Part shown: piece after piece, positions 33,740 through 42,230 of the stretch
Layout of the letters: the number at the start of each line of letters is the position of its first letter
How positions within the stretch are numbered: the first letter of the stretch is position 1
Assembly (NCBI GenBank): GCA_025356275.1
Contig: JANXUK010000052.1
Span: 1 to 64,000 of the forward strand
Direction of reading: 5' to 3'
Length of the DNA: 64,000 bases
DNA from: Sphingomonadales bacterium
Lineage (GTDB): Bacteria; Pseudomonadota; Alphaproteobacteria; Sphingomonadales; Sphingomonadaceae
Made by a program: the position numbers and the translations under genes
Notes under the pieces: model-generated
What the model saw: only the letters and a program-made list of their open reading frames with translations
What the model was told of the DNA's origin: nothing
Database searches by the model: none

Positions 33740-34585
33740 ATGCAGCGCTTTGAAGGCACCAGCAATTACGTCGCCACCGATGACCTCAAGGTTGCGGTCA
33801 ACGCGGCGGTGATGCTGCGCCGGCCGCTGTTGGTCAAGGGTGAGCCCGGCACCGGCAAGACCGTACTGGCGCATGAAATCGCGCAGGCGGTGGGCGCGCC
33901 GCTGATCGAATGGAACGTAAAATCCACCACCAAGGCGCATCAGGGCCTGTATGAATACGATGCGGTCGCCCGGCTGCGCGACGGCCAGTTGGGCGATGAG
34001 CGCGTTCACGATATTTCCAACTACATCCGCAAGGGCAAGCTGTGGGAAGCTTTCACCTCGCCGCAACTCCCTGTCTTGCTGATCGATGAGATCGACAAGG
34101 CCGACATCGAATTCCCCAACGACCTGTTGCAGGAACTCGACCGGATGAGCTTCGACGTGTATGAGACGGGTGAGCGCATCGCCGCAAAAGAACGCCCGAT
34201 CGTCGTGATCACCAGCAACAATGAGAAGGAATTGCCTGACGCATTCCTGCGCCGCTGTTTCTTCCACTACATCAAATTCCCCGATCGGGTGACGATGCAG
34301 GCGATCATCGACGTCCACTTCCCCGGCATCCAGAAAGTCCTCGTCAGCAAGGCGATGGAGATGTTCTACGAACTGCGGGAAGTCCCCGGCCTCAAGAAAA
34401 AGCCCAGCACCAGCGAATTGCTCGACTGGCTGAAGCTACTGCTGAACGAGGACATGCCGCTGGACGTGCTGCAAAACCGTGACCCGACCAAGGCGATCCC
34501 GCCGCTGCACGGGGCGCTGTTGAAGAACGAGGCCGATGTGATGCTGTTTGAGCGGCTGGCGTTTATGGCGCGCAGGCAGGGGTGA
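33740..34585 (+). CDS. MoxR-family AAA+ ATPase
   Basis: The 281-residue ATPase has Walker A in VKGEPGTGKTVLAHEIA near residue 33, Walker B in VLLIDEIDKADIEF near 113, sensor 1 in VVITSNNEKELP and the arginine-finger region FLRRCFFHYIKFP. MoxR ATPases work with VWA-domain proteins to insert metals or assemble enzyme complexes. The matching VWA protein is at 36291-37472, separated by a damaged DUF817 gene and two GFA-family genes on the same strand, so the cluster is probably one transcription unit. The client is unknown. Confidence 0.9.
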   Translation: MQRFEGTSNYVATDDLKVAVNAAVMLRRPLLVKGEPGTGKTVLAHEIAQAVGAPLIEWNVKSTTKAHQGLYEYDAVARLRDGQLGDERVHDISNYIRKGKLWEAFTSPQLPVLLIDEIDKADIEFPNDLLQELDRMSFDVYETGERIAAKERPIVVITSNNEKELPDAFLRRCFFHYIKFPDRVTMQAIIDVHFPGIQKVLVSKAMEMFYELREVPGLKKKPSTSELLDWLKLLLNEDMPLDVLQNRDPTKAIPPLHGALLKNEADVMLFERLAFMARRQG

Positions 34586-34612
34586 CGGGGCCAGCACGGC
34601 CCGGCGGCACGC

Positions 34613-35437
34613 TTTGCCGCGATCCGGGCCCGGCTGGAGGCATTCGAGCCGGCTGCGGGCTGGCACTCGCACATTTACGAATTCGCCCTGTTCACGTTCA
34701 AGCAGGGGTAGGCGTGCCTGTTTGGCGCCCTGATGCTGACCCTGTTGCTGGCGACGCACCTGTTTTACCCTAGCCATACCGCGCTCGCCCGATACGATTT
34801 CCTCACGATTGCCGCGCTGATGCTGCAAATAGCGATGCTGGCGCTGCGGCCTGAAACGCTGGAGGAGGCGCGAGTTATTCTGGCCTTCCACATCGCGGGC
34901 ACCATCATGGAATTGTTCAAGACCGCGCATGGCTCATGGCAGTACCCGGAGGTCAGCGTGCTGCACATCGGCGGGGTGCCGCTGTTCTCGGGCTTTATGT
35001 ATGCCTCGGTGGGCAGCTATATTGCGCGGGTTTGGCGGATATTCGATTTTCGCTACAGCCACTTTCCCGCGATGGCCCCGGCTGCGGGGTTGGCGATTGC
35101 CATATATGTCAATTTCTTCGCGCACCATTGGCTGATCGATATGCGCCTGCCGTTGTTCGCGGGGATGGTGTGGCTGTTCCGGCGCACCAACGTCCATTTC
35201 CGCAACTGGCGAGCGAGGCGGCATATGCCGCTGCTGGTGGGCTGGGGGCTGGTGGCGCTGTTCATCTGGTTTGCCGAGAATATCGCCACCTTCTCGCACG
35301 CCTGGGCCTATCCCAGCCAGTCGCGTGGCTGGGCGATGGTGCCGCCGACAAAGCTAGGCGCGTGGTATTTGCTGATGTACCTGTCATTTATGCTGGTTGC
35401 GGTGATCCATCCCCCCCGGCCCGTCGACGGAGATTGA
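34613..35437 (+). pseudogene. DUF817 membrane protein with an in-frame amber stop and no visible start
   Basis: Downstream of the MoxR stop the same frame encodes FAAIRARLEAFEP and then HSHIYEFALFTFKQG, followed by TAG (34709-34711) and, still in frame, ACLFGALMLTLLLATHLFYP. DUF817 proteins have a continuous segment here, typically KQAWACLFG, so the TAG sits where a Trp (TGG) is expected. There is no ATG, GTG or TTG in frame before it. The remaining open part from ATG 34733 encodes 234 residues with several membrane helices and would lack the first helix. Probable pseudogene, or an N-terminally shortened protein. The next gene starts one base after its stop. Confidence 0.65.
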
Positions 35438-35438
35438 G

Positions 35439-35867
35439 ATGACCTACACCGGCCAATGCGCTTGCGGCGCCGTCCATTTCACCATCACCGCTGCGCCCAT
35501 CGCGGTGCGCCAATGCTGGTGTCGGCGGTGCCAGAAGATGGCCGGCGGCGGCCCGGCGCATAACGCGATGTTCCCAACCGAGGCGCTGACCATCACCGGA
35601 CCGGTCGCGCATACCGGCTATACCGCCGACAGCGGCACCGCGATCCATTGGGATTTCTGCCCGACCTGCGGCACGCCGCTGCTCGCCTATGCCCCGGTCG
35701 CGCGGCCGCATCTGCGCGCGGTGCGGCTGGGCGTGCTGGATCAGCCCAATGACCTTGCGCCGCAGATGGTGATCTGGACCGGCGAGGCGCCGGCCTGGGC
35801 AGTGTTCGACCCGGCCATCCCGCAATATCCCGCCGCACCGCCCGCGCCCGCGCCAAAGGCCAACTGA
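35439..35867 (+). CDS. GFA family protein (glutathione-dependent formaldehyde-activating fold), copy 1
   Basis: The 142-residue protein has all the zinc-ligand pairs of the Mss4-like GFA fold: CACG near residue 7, CWCRRC near 28 and CPTCG near 72. Founding members were described as S-hydroxymethylglutathione synthases, but most family members have no proven role. It is followed after one base by a second, related copy, and both are embedded between MoxR and VWA genes. The pair arose by tandem duplication. Confidence 0.85.
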   Translation: MTYTGQCACGAVHFTITAAPIAVRQCWCRRCQKMAGGGPAHNAMFPTEALTITGPVAHTGYTADSGTAIHWDFCPTCGTPLLAYAPVARPHLRAVRLGVLDQPNDLAPQMVIWTGEAPAWAVFDPAIPQYPAAPPAPAPKAN

Positions 35868-35868
35868 C

Positions 35869-36291
35869 ATGCCCGCCCCCTATACCGGCGGCTGCGCCGG
35901 CGGCGCCGTCACGCTCCACATCGCGGCCGAGGCGTTCGGCGCGAGCCAGTGCTGGTGCCGCAATTGCCAGCGCATCTGCGGCGGGGGCCCGGCGCATGTC
36001 GCGATCTTCAAGGCCGGGGACCTCGCCATCAGCGGCGCGTTGCGCACCGCCACCGGCACCGCCGACAGCGGCAATGCCACGCATCTTAATTTCTGCGCCG
36101 CCTGCGGCACCCAGATCCACGGCGGCAGCGCCGCAGTGCCAGAGTTGCTGGCGGTCCGCCTCGGCGCGCTGGACGAACCGCACGGGCTCAGCCCGAAAAT
36201 GATCCTGTGGACCAGCGAAGCCCCGCCCTGGGCCGTGTTCGACCCGGCCCTGCCCCAATTCGCCACCCAGCCCTCGGGTCCGGCCGAATAA
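35869..36291 (+). CDS. GFA family protein, copy 2, with one Cys of the first pair lost
   Basis: The 140-residue protein aligns along its length with copy 1: YTGGCAGGAV against YTGQCACGAV, CWCRNCQRICGGGPAH against CWCRRCQKMAGGGPAH, and FCAACGTQIHGG against FCPTCGTPLL. In the first pair C-A-C has become C-A-G, so one of the family's metal ligands is missing, while a new Cys appears in QRIC. The stop TAA overlaps the ATG of the VWA gene by one base. Metal binding or activity may differ from copy 1. Confidence 0.82.
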   Translation: MPAPYTGGCAGGAVTLHIAAEAFGASQCWCRNCQRICGGGPAHVAIFKAGDLAISGALRTATGTADSGNATHLNFCAACGTQIHGGSAAVPELLAVRLGALDEPHGLSPKMILWTSEAPPWAVFDPALPQFATQPSGPAE

Positions 36292-37472
36292 TGCTGCTCA
36301 ACTTCCTCGACGAATTACGCGCCGCCGGCATCAACGCCAGCATCAAGGAGCATCTGGTCCTGCTGGAGGCGCTCGACCGGCAGGTGATCGAGGCCACGCC
36401 CGAGGCGTTCTACTACCTCGCCCGCGCCACCTTCGTTAAGGACGAGGGCCTGCTCGACCGCTTCGATCAGGTGTTCGCCCGCGTGTTCAAGGGTATCATC
36501 AGCGATTATGGCCAGGCCCCGGTCGACATCCCCGAGGATTGGCTGAAAGCCATCGCCGAACGCTATTTCAGCGAGGAGGAAATGGCGAAAATCAAGGCGA
36601 TGGGAAGCTGGGACGAGATCATGGAGACGCTGAAAAAGCGGCTTGAGGAACAGCAAAAACGCCACAATGGCGGCAACAAGTGGATCGGCGCCAACGGCAC
36701 CAGCCCCTTCGGCAACAGCGGCTATAACCCCGAGGGTATCCGCATCGGCGGTGAGGCGACGCATGGCCGCGCGATCAAGGTATGGGAAAAGCGCGAATTC
36801 GCCAATCTCGACAGCACAGTCGAACTGGGTACGCGCAACATCAAGGTAGCGCTGCGCCGGTTGCGGCGGTTTGCCCGCGAGGGCGCGGCGGAGGAGCTGG
36901 ACCTCGACGCCACGATCGCGGGCACCGCCAAGCAGGGCTGGCTCGACATCCATATGCGCGCCGAAAAACGCAATGCGGTCAAGGTGTTGCTGTTCCTCGA
37001 CAATGGCGGATCGATGGACCCGCATGTCAAGCTGGTCGAAGAATTGTTCAGCGCCGCGACCGCCGAATTCAAGAACCTCGAATTTTTCTATTTCCACAAT
37101 TGCCTGTACGAAGGCGTGTGGAAAGACAACCGCCGTCGCTTCTCGGAGCGGACCAGCACTTGGGACATTCTCCACAAATACGGCCATGATTACAAGGTCG
37201 TATTCGTCGGAGACGCGGCGATGAGCCCCTATGAGGTCAGCCACCCCGGCGGTTCGGTCGAACATTTCAACCCGGAGGCGGGCAGCGTCTGGCTGGAGCG
37301 GGTGACCACCACCTACCCGGCGACGGTATGGCTGAACCCCACCCCGGCGCAGCATTGGGACTATTCGCAATCGACCAGGCTGATCCGCGATCTGGTCGGC
37401 GGATCGATGTACCCGCTAACCCTCGGAGGCCTCGACGATGCCATGCGCGAGCTGACCCGCAAGAAGCATTAG
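36291..37472 (+). CDS. VWA domain-containing protein, CoxE-like partner of MoxR
   Basis: The 393-residue cytosolic protein has a helical N-terminal half (MLLNFLDELRAAGINASIKEHL and FYYLARATFVKDEGLLDRFDQVFARVFKG). A C-terminal von Willebrand A-like domain begins at VKVLLFLDNGGSMDPHVKLVEELF. Its MIDAS motif is DxGGS rather than DxSxS, as commonly seen in this family. It would pair with the MoxR ATPase at 33740 to remodel a target complex. The start overlaps the GFA copy 2 stop. Confidence 0.88.
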   Translation: MLLNFLDELRAAGINASIKEHLVLLEALDRQVIEATPEAFYYLARATFVKDEGLLDRFDQVFARVFKGIISDYGQAPVDIPEDWLKAIAERYFSEEEMAKIKAMGSWDEIMETLKKRLEEQQKRHNGGNKWIGANGTSPFGNSGYNPEGIRIGGEATHGRAIKVWEKREFANLDSTVELGTRNIKVALRRLRRFAREGAAEELDLDATIAGTAKQGWLDIHMRAEKRNAVKVLLFLDNGGSMDPHVKLVEELFSAATAEFKNLEFFYFHNCLYEGVWKDNRRRFSERTSTWDILHKYGHDYKVVFVGDAAMSPYEVSHPGGSVEHFNPEAGSVWLERVTTTYPATVWLNPTPAQHWDYSQSTRLIRDLVGGSMYPLTLGGLDDAMRELTRKKH

Positions 37473-37480
37473 AACGACGC

Positions 37481-37948
37481 TCAGGTCGGCGGCTTCATCG
37501 GCATCGGCGCATAGGAGACATGCTCGTTAACGATCAGAAACTTGCCATCCTTGCGCTGATACACGTCGGTGAAGCGGAATTCGGTCGGTTTGCTGCCCCC
37601 GCCGCTCAGCGTCGCCTGCCCGGACACGACAAAACCCTTGGGGCCGAGCATCTGGATCTTGCGCGCCTTCACCGCGATCGCGGAAAATTTCGCGCCGGCG
37701 AATTGCTTGTCCAGCGATTGCCACTTGTCCCACGACGTTACCAGATCGGGGAATGACGGATCAAAGCCGACGATGCCCTGGTCATACAGCGCGTCCATCT
37801 TGGCGGCATCGCCGGAAATCCAGGCCGCCTGGGAGGCATCGGCGGCAGCGGCAGCCTCCTCGGGCGAAACCATCTGGCCGCCGTGGCGGTGGTGGCACCC
37901 GGCCAGAGCCAGTGCGGCAAACGAAATCAACAGCATCCGGGGTTTCAT
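37481..37948 (-). CDS. Lipoprotein with SnoaL-like/NTF2 domain
   Basis: The 155-residue protein has a lipoprotein signal peptide (MKPRMLLISFAALALAGC, lipidated Cys near residue 18). An NTF2-like domain follows, with ASQAAWISGDAAKMDALYDQGIVGFDPSFP and the C-terminal FRFTDVYQRKDGKFLIVNEHVSYAP. Similar periplasmic NTF2-like proteins have no firm function. It converges with the VWA gene, the two stops being nine bases apart. The start at 37948 was chosen for the signal peptide. Confidence 0.8.
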   Translation of the reverse strand: MKPRMLLISFAALALAGCHHRHGGQMVSPEEAAAAADASQAAWISGDAAKMDALYDQGIVGFDPSFPDLVTSWDKWQSLDKQFAGAKFSAIAVKARKIQMLGPKGFVVSGQATLSGGGSKPTEFRFTDVYQRKDGKFLIVNEHVSYAPMPMKPPT

Positions 37949-38041
37949 GGCAGTCCCTCCGATCGACAAGCCGCCGCTAAGCATGCGGCGCGCGGCAACA
38001 GACGTAAAGTCACCGCGCGCCATGTCAACGCTATCTATCGG

Positions 38042-38935
38042 TCAGGCGGCAACGCGCCGCATTGCTGGAACTTTGGGCTTTTGCGCGGCGACATAAAACC
38101 AGTCGCCCTGCCCCACCAAAGGCCCCAGCTTGGCCAGCGGCGCAAACACCGCGGCGTAGGCCAGCCGCTTGGGCATCCGCATCAGCGTCGATGGCGCGCC
38201 GAACGTATAGGCCAGATCGATATTGTGATGCTCGACCGCGCCGACCTCGAACCCACCATTTTCCAGCATCGCGGTCATCGTGTTGACCGAGAACTGGTAC
38301 AGATGGTGCGGCGGCTCGGGGTGCGGCCAATAGTTGAGCTTGCTGGCCAGACCATAGGATGCACGCGGGAACAGCCCGTCGATATTGGGCGTCGACATGA
38401 TCAACCAACCGCCCGGCTTGAGCAGGCGATACGCCTCGGCAATGTCGCGCGATGGGTCGGGCACATGCTCGATCACGTCGAACATCGTCACCACATCGCA
38501 GCTGTCAGAGGCGTGTTTGGTGTCATGGATGCTGCCGGTTTCGATCGGCAGGCCGGTCTCCTGCGCGGCGAATTTGGCGGAATTCCTGGCCAGCTCGATG
38601 CCGGCGCATTCAAAGCCATTGTCGGCGGCAAGCCCGAGGAACTGCCCGGTGGAACAGCCGATATCGACCAGCATGCCCTCCTTCGCCACCTTGCGGACAA
38701 ACGCCAGATGCTCGGCGGCGCATCGGGCGATGCGGCGGTAATGCAGGCTGGTTTTGTCGCGCAATTCGGTGTGATAATCCTGATCGGGCGCGGTATAGAG
38801 CTCCTGGATACTGTCCTGAGTCGGCGGGTTCTGAATATACACCAGTTGGCACGTATTACAGGACACCAGCTTGTAGGTGTTGAATTCAAACACCGGGGTG
38901 CTGTTTTCATCGTTGCAACAATTGCATCGCGACAT
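38042..38935 (-). CDS. Class I SAM-dependent methyltransferase with N-terminal zinc-finger-like Cys cluster
   Basis: The 297-residue protein begins MSRCNCCNDENSTPVFEF and VSCNTCQLVYIQ, two Cys pairs that resemble the zinc-binding N-terminus of C-methyltransferase-type enzymes. A methyltransferase domain follows: MLVDIGCSTGQFLGLAADNG (SAM loop), DVVTMFDVIEHVPDPSRDIAEAYRLLKPGGWLIMSTPN. Enzymes of this type often modify sugars or lipids of surface polysaccharides, but no such cluster is nearby. Start 38935 precedes the Cys cluster; an in-frame ATG at 38989 would add 18 residues. Confidence 0.85.
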   Translation of the reverse strand: MSRCNCCNDENSTPVFEFNTYKLVSCNTCQLVYIQNPPTQDSIQELYTAPDQDYHTELRDKTSLHYRRIARCAAEHLAFVRKVAKEGMLVDIGCSTGQFLGLAADNGFECAGIELARNSAKFAAQETGLPIETGSIHDTKHASDSCDVVTMFDVIEHVPDPSRDIAEAYRLLKPGGWLIMSTPNIDGLFPRASYGLASKLNYWPHPEPPHHLYQFSVNTMTAMLENGGFEVGAVEHHNIDLAYTFGAPSTLMRMPKRLAYAAVFAPLAKLGPLVGQGDWFYVAAQKPKVPAMRRVAA

Positions 38936-39046
38936 CGTTCCGACTCCTTGGTGTCCGTCCGATGATGTAACCACGCGGCAATTGTTCATGCAAATTCGGT
39001 AACCATCAATCGTGATCCCGGAATGGGACAGCCGGGCCGCGAAATC

Positions 39047-40249
39047 TCAGCGATAGATTAATAGATCTGCTACCGTCTCGCCCCAGGCTGCTTCATCCGC
39101 GCGCGCCGCCGCATCGAGATCGCCCGGCTCGGCCCCGGCATCATCGACCCATTCGCGCAAGCCCGGCCCGCCATTGATCACATCGATCGCAAGCCGCCCG
39201 AACGCATATTCATACGGAAAATCGCGCCACAGGGCATAGTCCGGGTGCAGCCGCCGGATCGCCTTGAACGCCAGCGCCTGCATCCGCCACGGGCGAAACC
39301 GTGCGTGATCATAGAACTCGCCCTCGGCATGGATCATCAGCGCGCTGCACAGCTGCCCGGCGTGTTTGTGAAAGGTCGGCTCGAACCAGCAGGGGCGGAT
39401 TGCCGCACCTTCCAGCCAAGCCGGCGCCAATCGCGCCATCTCGGCCAGCACCGCCCCGGCATCGAGGTCGGGCGCACCGAACAGCACCTCCAGCGGCCGC
39501 GTGGTGCCGCGCCCCTCGCTCAGAGTGCTGCCCTCCAGCATCACCGTCCCGGCATAGGCGCGCGCCATATTCACATTGGCGGCATTGGGGCTGGGATTCA
39601 CCCAGATGCGATCCTGGGGCCAGCCAAACCCCGGCCCCTCGGGCGCCCAACCCTCCATCGCCACCACCCGGTAATCGACATCGAGCCCGAAATGCCGGAT
39701 GAACCAATGCCCCATCTCGCCCAGAGTCAGTCCATGCCGCATCGGCATCGGCCCGGCGCCGACAAAGCTCTCCTGACCCGCCAGCAGAGTTAGCCCCTCG
39801 ACCGGCCGCCCCGCCGGATTGGGCCGATCGAGCACCCACACGCTCTTGCCGGTGCCCGCACAGGCCTCCAGCAGGTACAGCAGCGTGGTCACAAACGTGT
39901 AGATCCGGCACCCCAGATCCTGCAGGTCGAACAGGAACACGTCGGCGGTGTCGATCATCGCCGGCGTTGGCCGTCGCACTTCGCCATAGAGGCTGAACAC
40001 CGGGATGCCGAGCACGGGGTCGATGGCATCGCCGCTCTCGACCATATTGTCCTGCTTGTCGCCCTTCAGCCCGTGCTGCGGACCGAAGGCGGCGGTCAGG
40101 CGGATGTCGGGGCATGCCGCCACAGCATCCAGCGCATGCGTCAAATCCGCCGTCACCGAGGCCGGGTGAGCCACCAGAGCCACGCGCGTGCCGATCAACG
40201 ATGCCCGCAATTGTGGCTCGCTGAGCAGCCGGTCTATGCCAAATTTCAT
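39047..40249 (-). CDS. Exo-beta-N-acetylmuramidase NamZ family (DUF1343)
   Basis: The 400-residue protein matches the DUF1343 family throughout: LIGTRVALVAHPASVTADLTHALDAV, AFGPQHGLKGDKQDNM, VFLFDLQDLGCRIYTFVTTL, VLDRPNPAGRPVEG and MARAYAGTVMLEGSTLSEGRGTTRPLEVLFGAPDLDA. Characterised NamZ enzymes remove terminal MurNAc from peptidoglycan fragments during muropeptide recycling. No signal peptide is obvious, so a cytoplasmic role is likely in this case. It overlaps the DOMON-like gene upstream by four bases (ATGA). Confidence 0.88.
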   Translation of the reverse strand: MKFGIDRLLSEPQLRASLIGTRVALVAHPASVTADLTHALDAVAACPDIRLTAAFGPQHGLKGDKQDNMVESGDAIDPVLGIPVFSLYGEVRRPTPAMIDTADVFLFDLQDLGCRIYTFVTTLLYLLEACAGTGKSVWVLDRPNPAGRPVEGLTLLAGQESFVGAGPMPMRHGLTLGEMGHWFIRHFGLDVDYRVVAMEGWAPEGPGFGWPQDRIWVNPSPNAANVNMARAYAGTVMLEGSTLSEGRGTTRPLEVLFGAPDLDAGAVLAEMARLAPAWLEGAAIRPCWFEPTFHKHAGQLCSALMIHAEGEFYDHARFRPWRMQALAFKAIRRLHPDYALWRDFPYEYAFGRLAIDVINGGPGLREWVDDAGAEPGDLDAAARADEAAWGETVADLLIYR

Positions 40250-40803
40250 GGAGCCTCCGCCGCCGCAATCGCCAAAGTGAACCCGGCGGAATCATGGAAA
40301 TCGGGCTTGGCGGCGGGGTGATGCAGCGCCCAATAGCTGAGGTGCCCGCCCCGCTCCTCAATCACCGCGCACAGCCCGGCTTTGCTCGCCCCTGCCAGAA
40401 CGCCCGATGCCAGATCAACCTCGCACCGCGCCGCCACACCATCCTCCGCGCCGGCACTGCTGCGGATCGCGGGCGCCGGCATCGGGGCCTCGGCCATGCC
40501 CTCGCGGTAGGCGGCAAAGCGGTACGCCGCCCAATCCTGCGACGGCGAAAAATTACACTCGCGATAGGGCGCGCCGTCACTGGCCAGAAACAGCTCGAAA
40601 CACGTATGCTTCCACAGCCCATCGGCCCGCGCATGCCGGCCCGCTGCGCGCGGCATCACTACCGACTCCGCGCGCGCAATCTCCCAGCGCAAACGCACGC
40701 CGCCAGCCTCCGCGCGCCAGACAACCTGTACCCCGCGCACATGCAGCGGCGGGGTGGCGGGGTGGCACAGCAGCGAAAATTTACCCAAATGGTCCTCGTT
40801 CAT
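40246..40803 (-). CDS. DOMON-like domain-containing protein
   Basis: The 185-residue protein is a beta-sandwich of the DOMON-like/carbohydrate-binding type: VVWRAEAGGVRLRWEI, ADGLWKHTCFELFLASDGAPYRECNFSPSQDWAAYRF and LSYWALHHPAAKPDFHDSAGFTLAI, which are hallmarks of the group found next to NamZ in sphingomonads. DOMON folds bind heme or sugars; no ligand is assigned here. Its stop overlaps the NamZ start (ATGA), so the two are co-translated, which suggests a shared role in cell-wall sugar handling. Confidence 0.78.
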   Translation of the reverse strand: MNEDHLGKFSLLCHPATPPLHVRGVQVVWRAEAGGVRLRWEIARAESVVMPRAAGRHARADGLWKHTCFELFLASDGAPYRECNFSPSQDWAAYRFAAYREGMAEAPMPAPAIRSSAGAEDGVAARCEVDLASGVLAGASKAGLCAVIEERGGHLSYWALHHPAAKPDFHDSAGFTLAIAAAEAP

Positions 40804-40833
40804 GCTAGGCGCCCCGCTACCGCGCCCCGATCG

Positions 40834-40902
40834 CCAGAGTCACGATAAATCCCAGAGTCACGATAAATCCCAGAGTCTTGATAAACCAGAGTCACGACAA
40901 TT
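40834..40902. repeat. Four-unit 17-18-bp tandem repeat directly before tyrS
   Basis: Units CCAGAGTCACGATAAATC (40834-40851 and 40852-40869), CCAGAGTCTTGATAAA (from 40870) and CCAGAGTCACGACAATT (40886-40902) lie head to tail and end exactly at the tyrS ATG. They occupy the place where the ribosome binding site should be, and no clear Shine-Dalgarno is present in the last unit. Confidence 0.9.
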
Positions 40903-42144
40903 ATGACCCAATACCAATCCGCCCTGCTGCGAACCCTCGACGAACGCGGCTATCTGCATCAGCTTACCGACGCCGCCGGGCTCGACGCGCTGGCGGCCAG
41001 CCAGATCGTCCCCGGCTATATCGGCTTCGATCCCACCGCGCCATCGCTGCATGTCGGCAGCCTGGTGCAGCTCATGCTGCTGCGCCGGCTGCAGCAGGCC
41101 GGGCACAAGCCGATCGTGGTAATGGGCGGCGGCACCGGCAAGGTCGGCGATCCCTCGGGCAAGGACGAAAGCCGCAAGTTGATGACTGCCGAGGTCATCG
41201 CCGCCAATATCGCGTCACAGCTTGGCGTGTTCGCGCAATTCCTCACCTTTGGCACCGGGCCCACCGATGCGATCGTGGTCGATAACAATGATTGGCTCGG
41301 CAAGCTCGGTTATGTCGATCTGCTGCGTGAGGTTGGTCCGCATTTCACCATCAACCGCATGCTGACCTTCGATTCGGTGAAGCTGCGCCTTTCCCGTGAG
41401 CAGCCGCTGACCTTCCTCGAATTCAACTATATGATCCTTCAGGCCTATGATTTCCGCGAGTTGGCGCGGCGCCATGGCTGCCGCTTGCAGATGGGCGGAT
41501 CGGACCAATGGGGCAATATCGTCAGCGGAATCGAGCTCGGGCGCCGGATGGACGGGCTGGCGCTGTTCGGGCTGACCACACCGCTGCTGACCACGGCGGA
41601 TGGCAGCAAGATGGGCAAGACTGCGGGCGGCGCGGTGTGGCTCAATGCCGATCAGCTGCCAGCTTATGATTTCTGGCAATATTGGCGCAATTGCGATGAT
41701 CGCGATGTCGGCCGGTTCCTGCGGTTGTTCACCGATCTGCCGATGGACGAGATCGCGCGGATGGAGACGCTGGACGGCGCCGGAATCAATGCCGCCAAGC
41801 TGGCGCTGGCCAACGCGGTCACCGCCATGGCGCATGGCGCGGACGCGGCGCGGGCCGCCGCCGCCACTGCCGCCGCGACGTTTGGCGGGGCCAGCAACGG
41901 GGCGGGTATTGGCGCCGATCTGCCCGTGTTTACCATTCCGCCAGCAGGTCTTGGCATCATCGACGCGCTGGTCGGCATCGGTTTCGCAGCCAGCCGTGGC
42001 GAGGCCAAACGGCTTCTGGCGGGGGGCGGCGCGCGGCTCGATGGCGGGGCGATCACCGATGAGACGCACCACATCTCCCCCACCCCCGAGGATCAGCGCA
42101 TTTCCTCCGGCAAAAAGAAACACGGGATACTGCGTCCGGCCTGA
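40903..42144 (+). CDS. tyrS: Tyrosyl-tRNA synthetase
   Basis: The 413-residue class Ic synthetase has the HIGH-type motif [13 protein letters not shown] near residue 42, tyrosine-pocket motifs such as [25 protein letters not shown], and the KMSKS-type loop [15 protein letters not shown] near 230. An S4 RNA-binding domain ([18 protein letters not shown]) is at the C-terminus. It charges tRNA-Tyr. The ATG at 40903 matches the family start but is preceded directly by tandem repeats rather than a clear ribosome binding site. Confidence 0.96.
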   Translation: MTQYQSALLRTLDERGYLHQLTDAAGLDALAASQIVPGYIGFDPTAPSLHVGSLVQLMLLRRLQQAGHKPIVVMGGGTGKVGDPSGKDESRKLMTAEVIAANIASQLGVFAQFLTFGTGPTDAIVVDNNDWLGKLGYVDLLREVGPHFTINRMLTFDSVKLRLSREQPLTFLEFNYMILQAYDFRELARRHGCRLQMGGSDQWGNIVSGIELGRRMDGLALFGLTTPLLTTADGSKMGKTAGGAVWLNADQLPAYDFWQYWRNCDDRDVGRFLRLFTDLPMDEIARMETLDGAGINAAKLALANAVTAMAHGADAARAAAATAAATFGGASNGAGIGADLPVFTIPPAGLGIIDALVGIGFAASRGEAKRLLAGGGARLDGGAITDETHHISPTPEDQRISSGKKKHGILRPA

Positions 42145-42199
42145 CCCGCCCGCGTAACTCGCAATTTACCGTTTGTTTGCCAATTTCCAGCATAAGGCG

Positions 42200-42217
42200 C
42201 CTTCGTTCCAACGAAGG
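42200..42217. repeat. Short palindrome upstream of the PilZ gene
   Basis: CCTTCGTT (42200-42207) and AACGAAGG (42210-42217) are perfect inverted repeats separated by two bases, 13 bases before the PilZ start. It could be an operator or a hairpin in the leader that partly masks the ribosome binding region. Confidence 0.5.
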
Positions 42218-42230
42218 GTCAAGAACAATC

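Noticed and set aside
36990-37030. A damaged metal site in the VWA protein (DxGGS instead of DxSxS)
   Set aside because: This variant is usual in the CoxE-like family, so it is not a defect peculiar to this gene.
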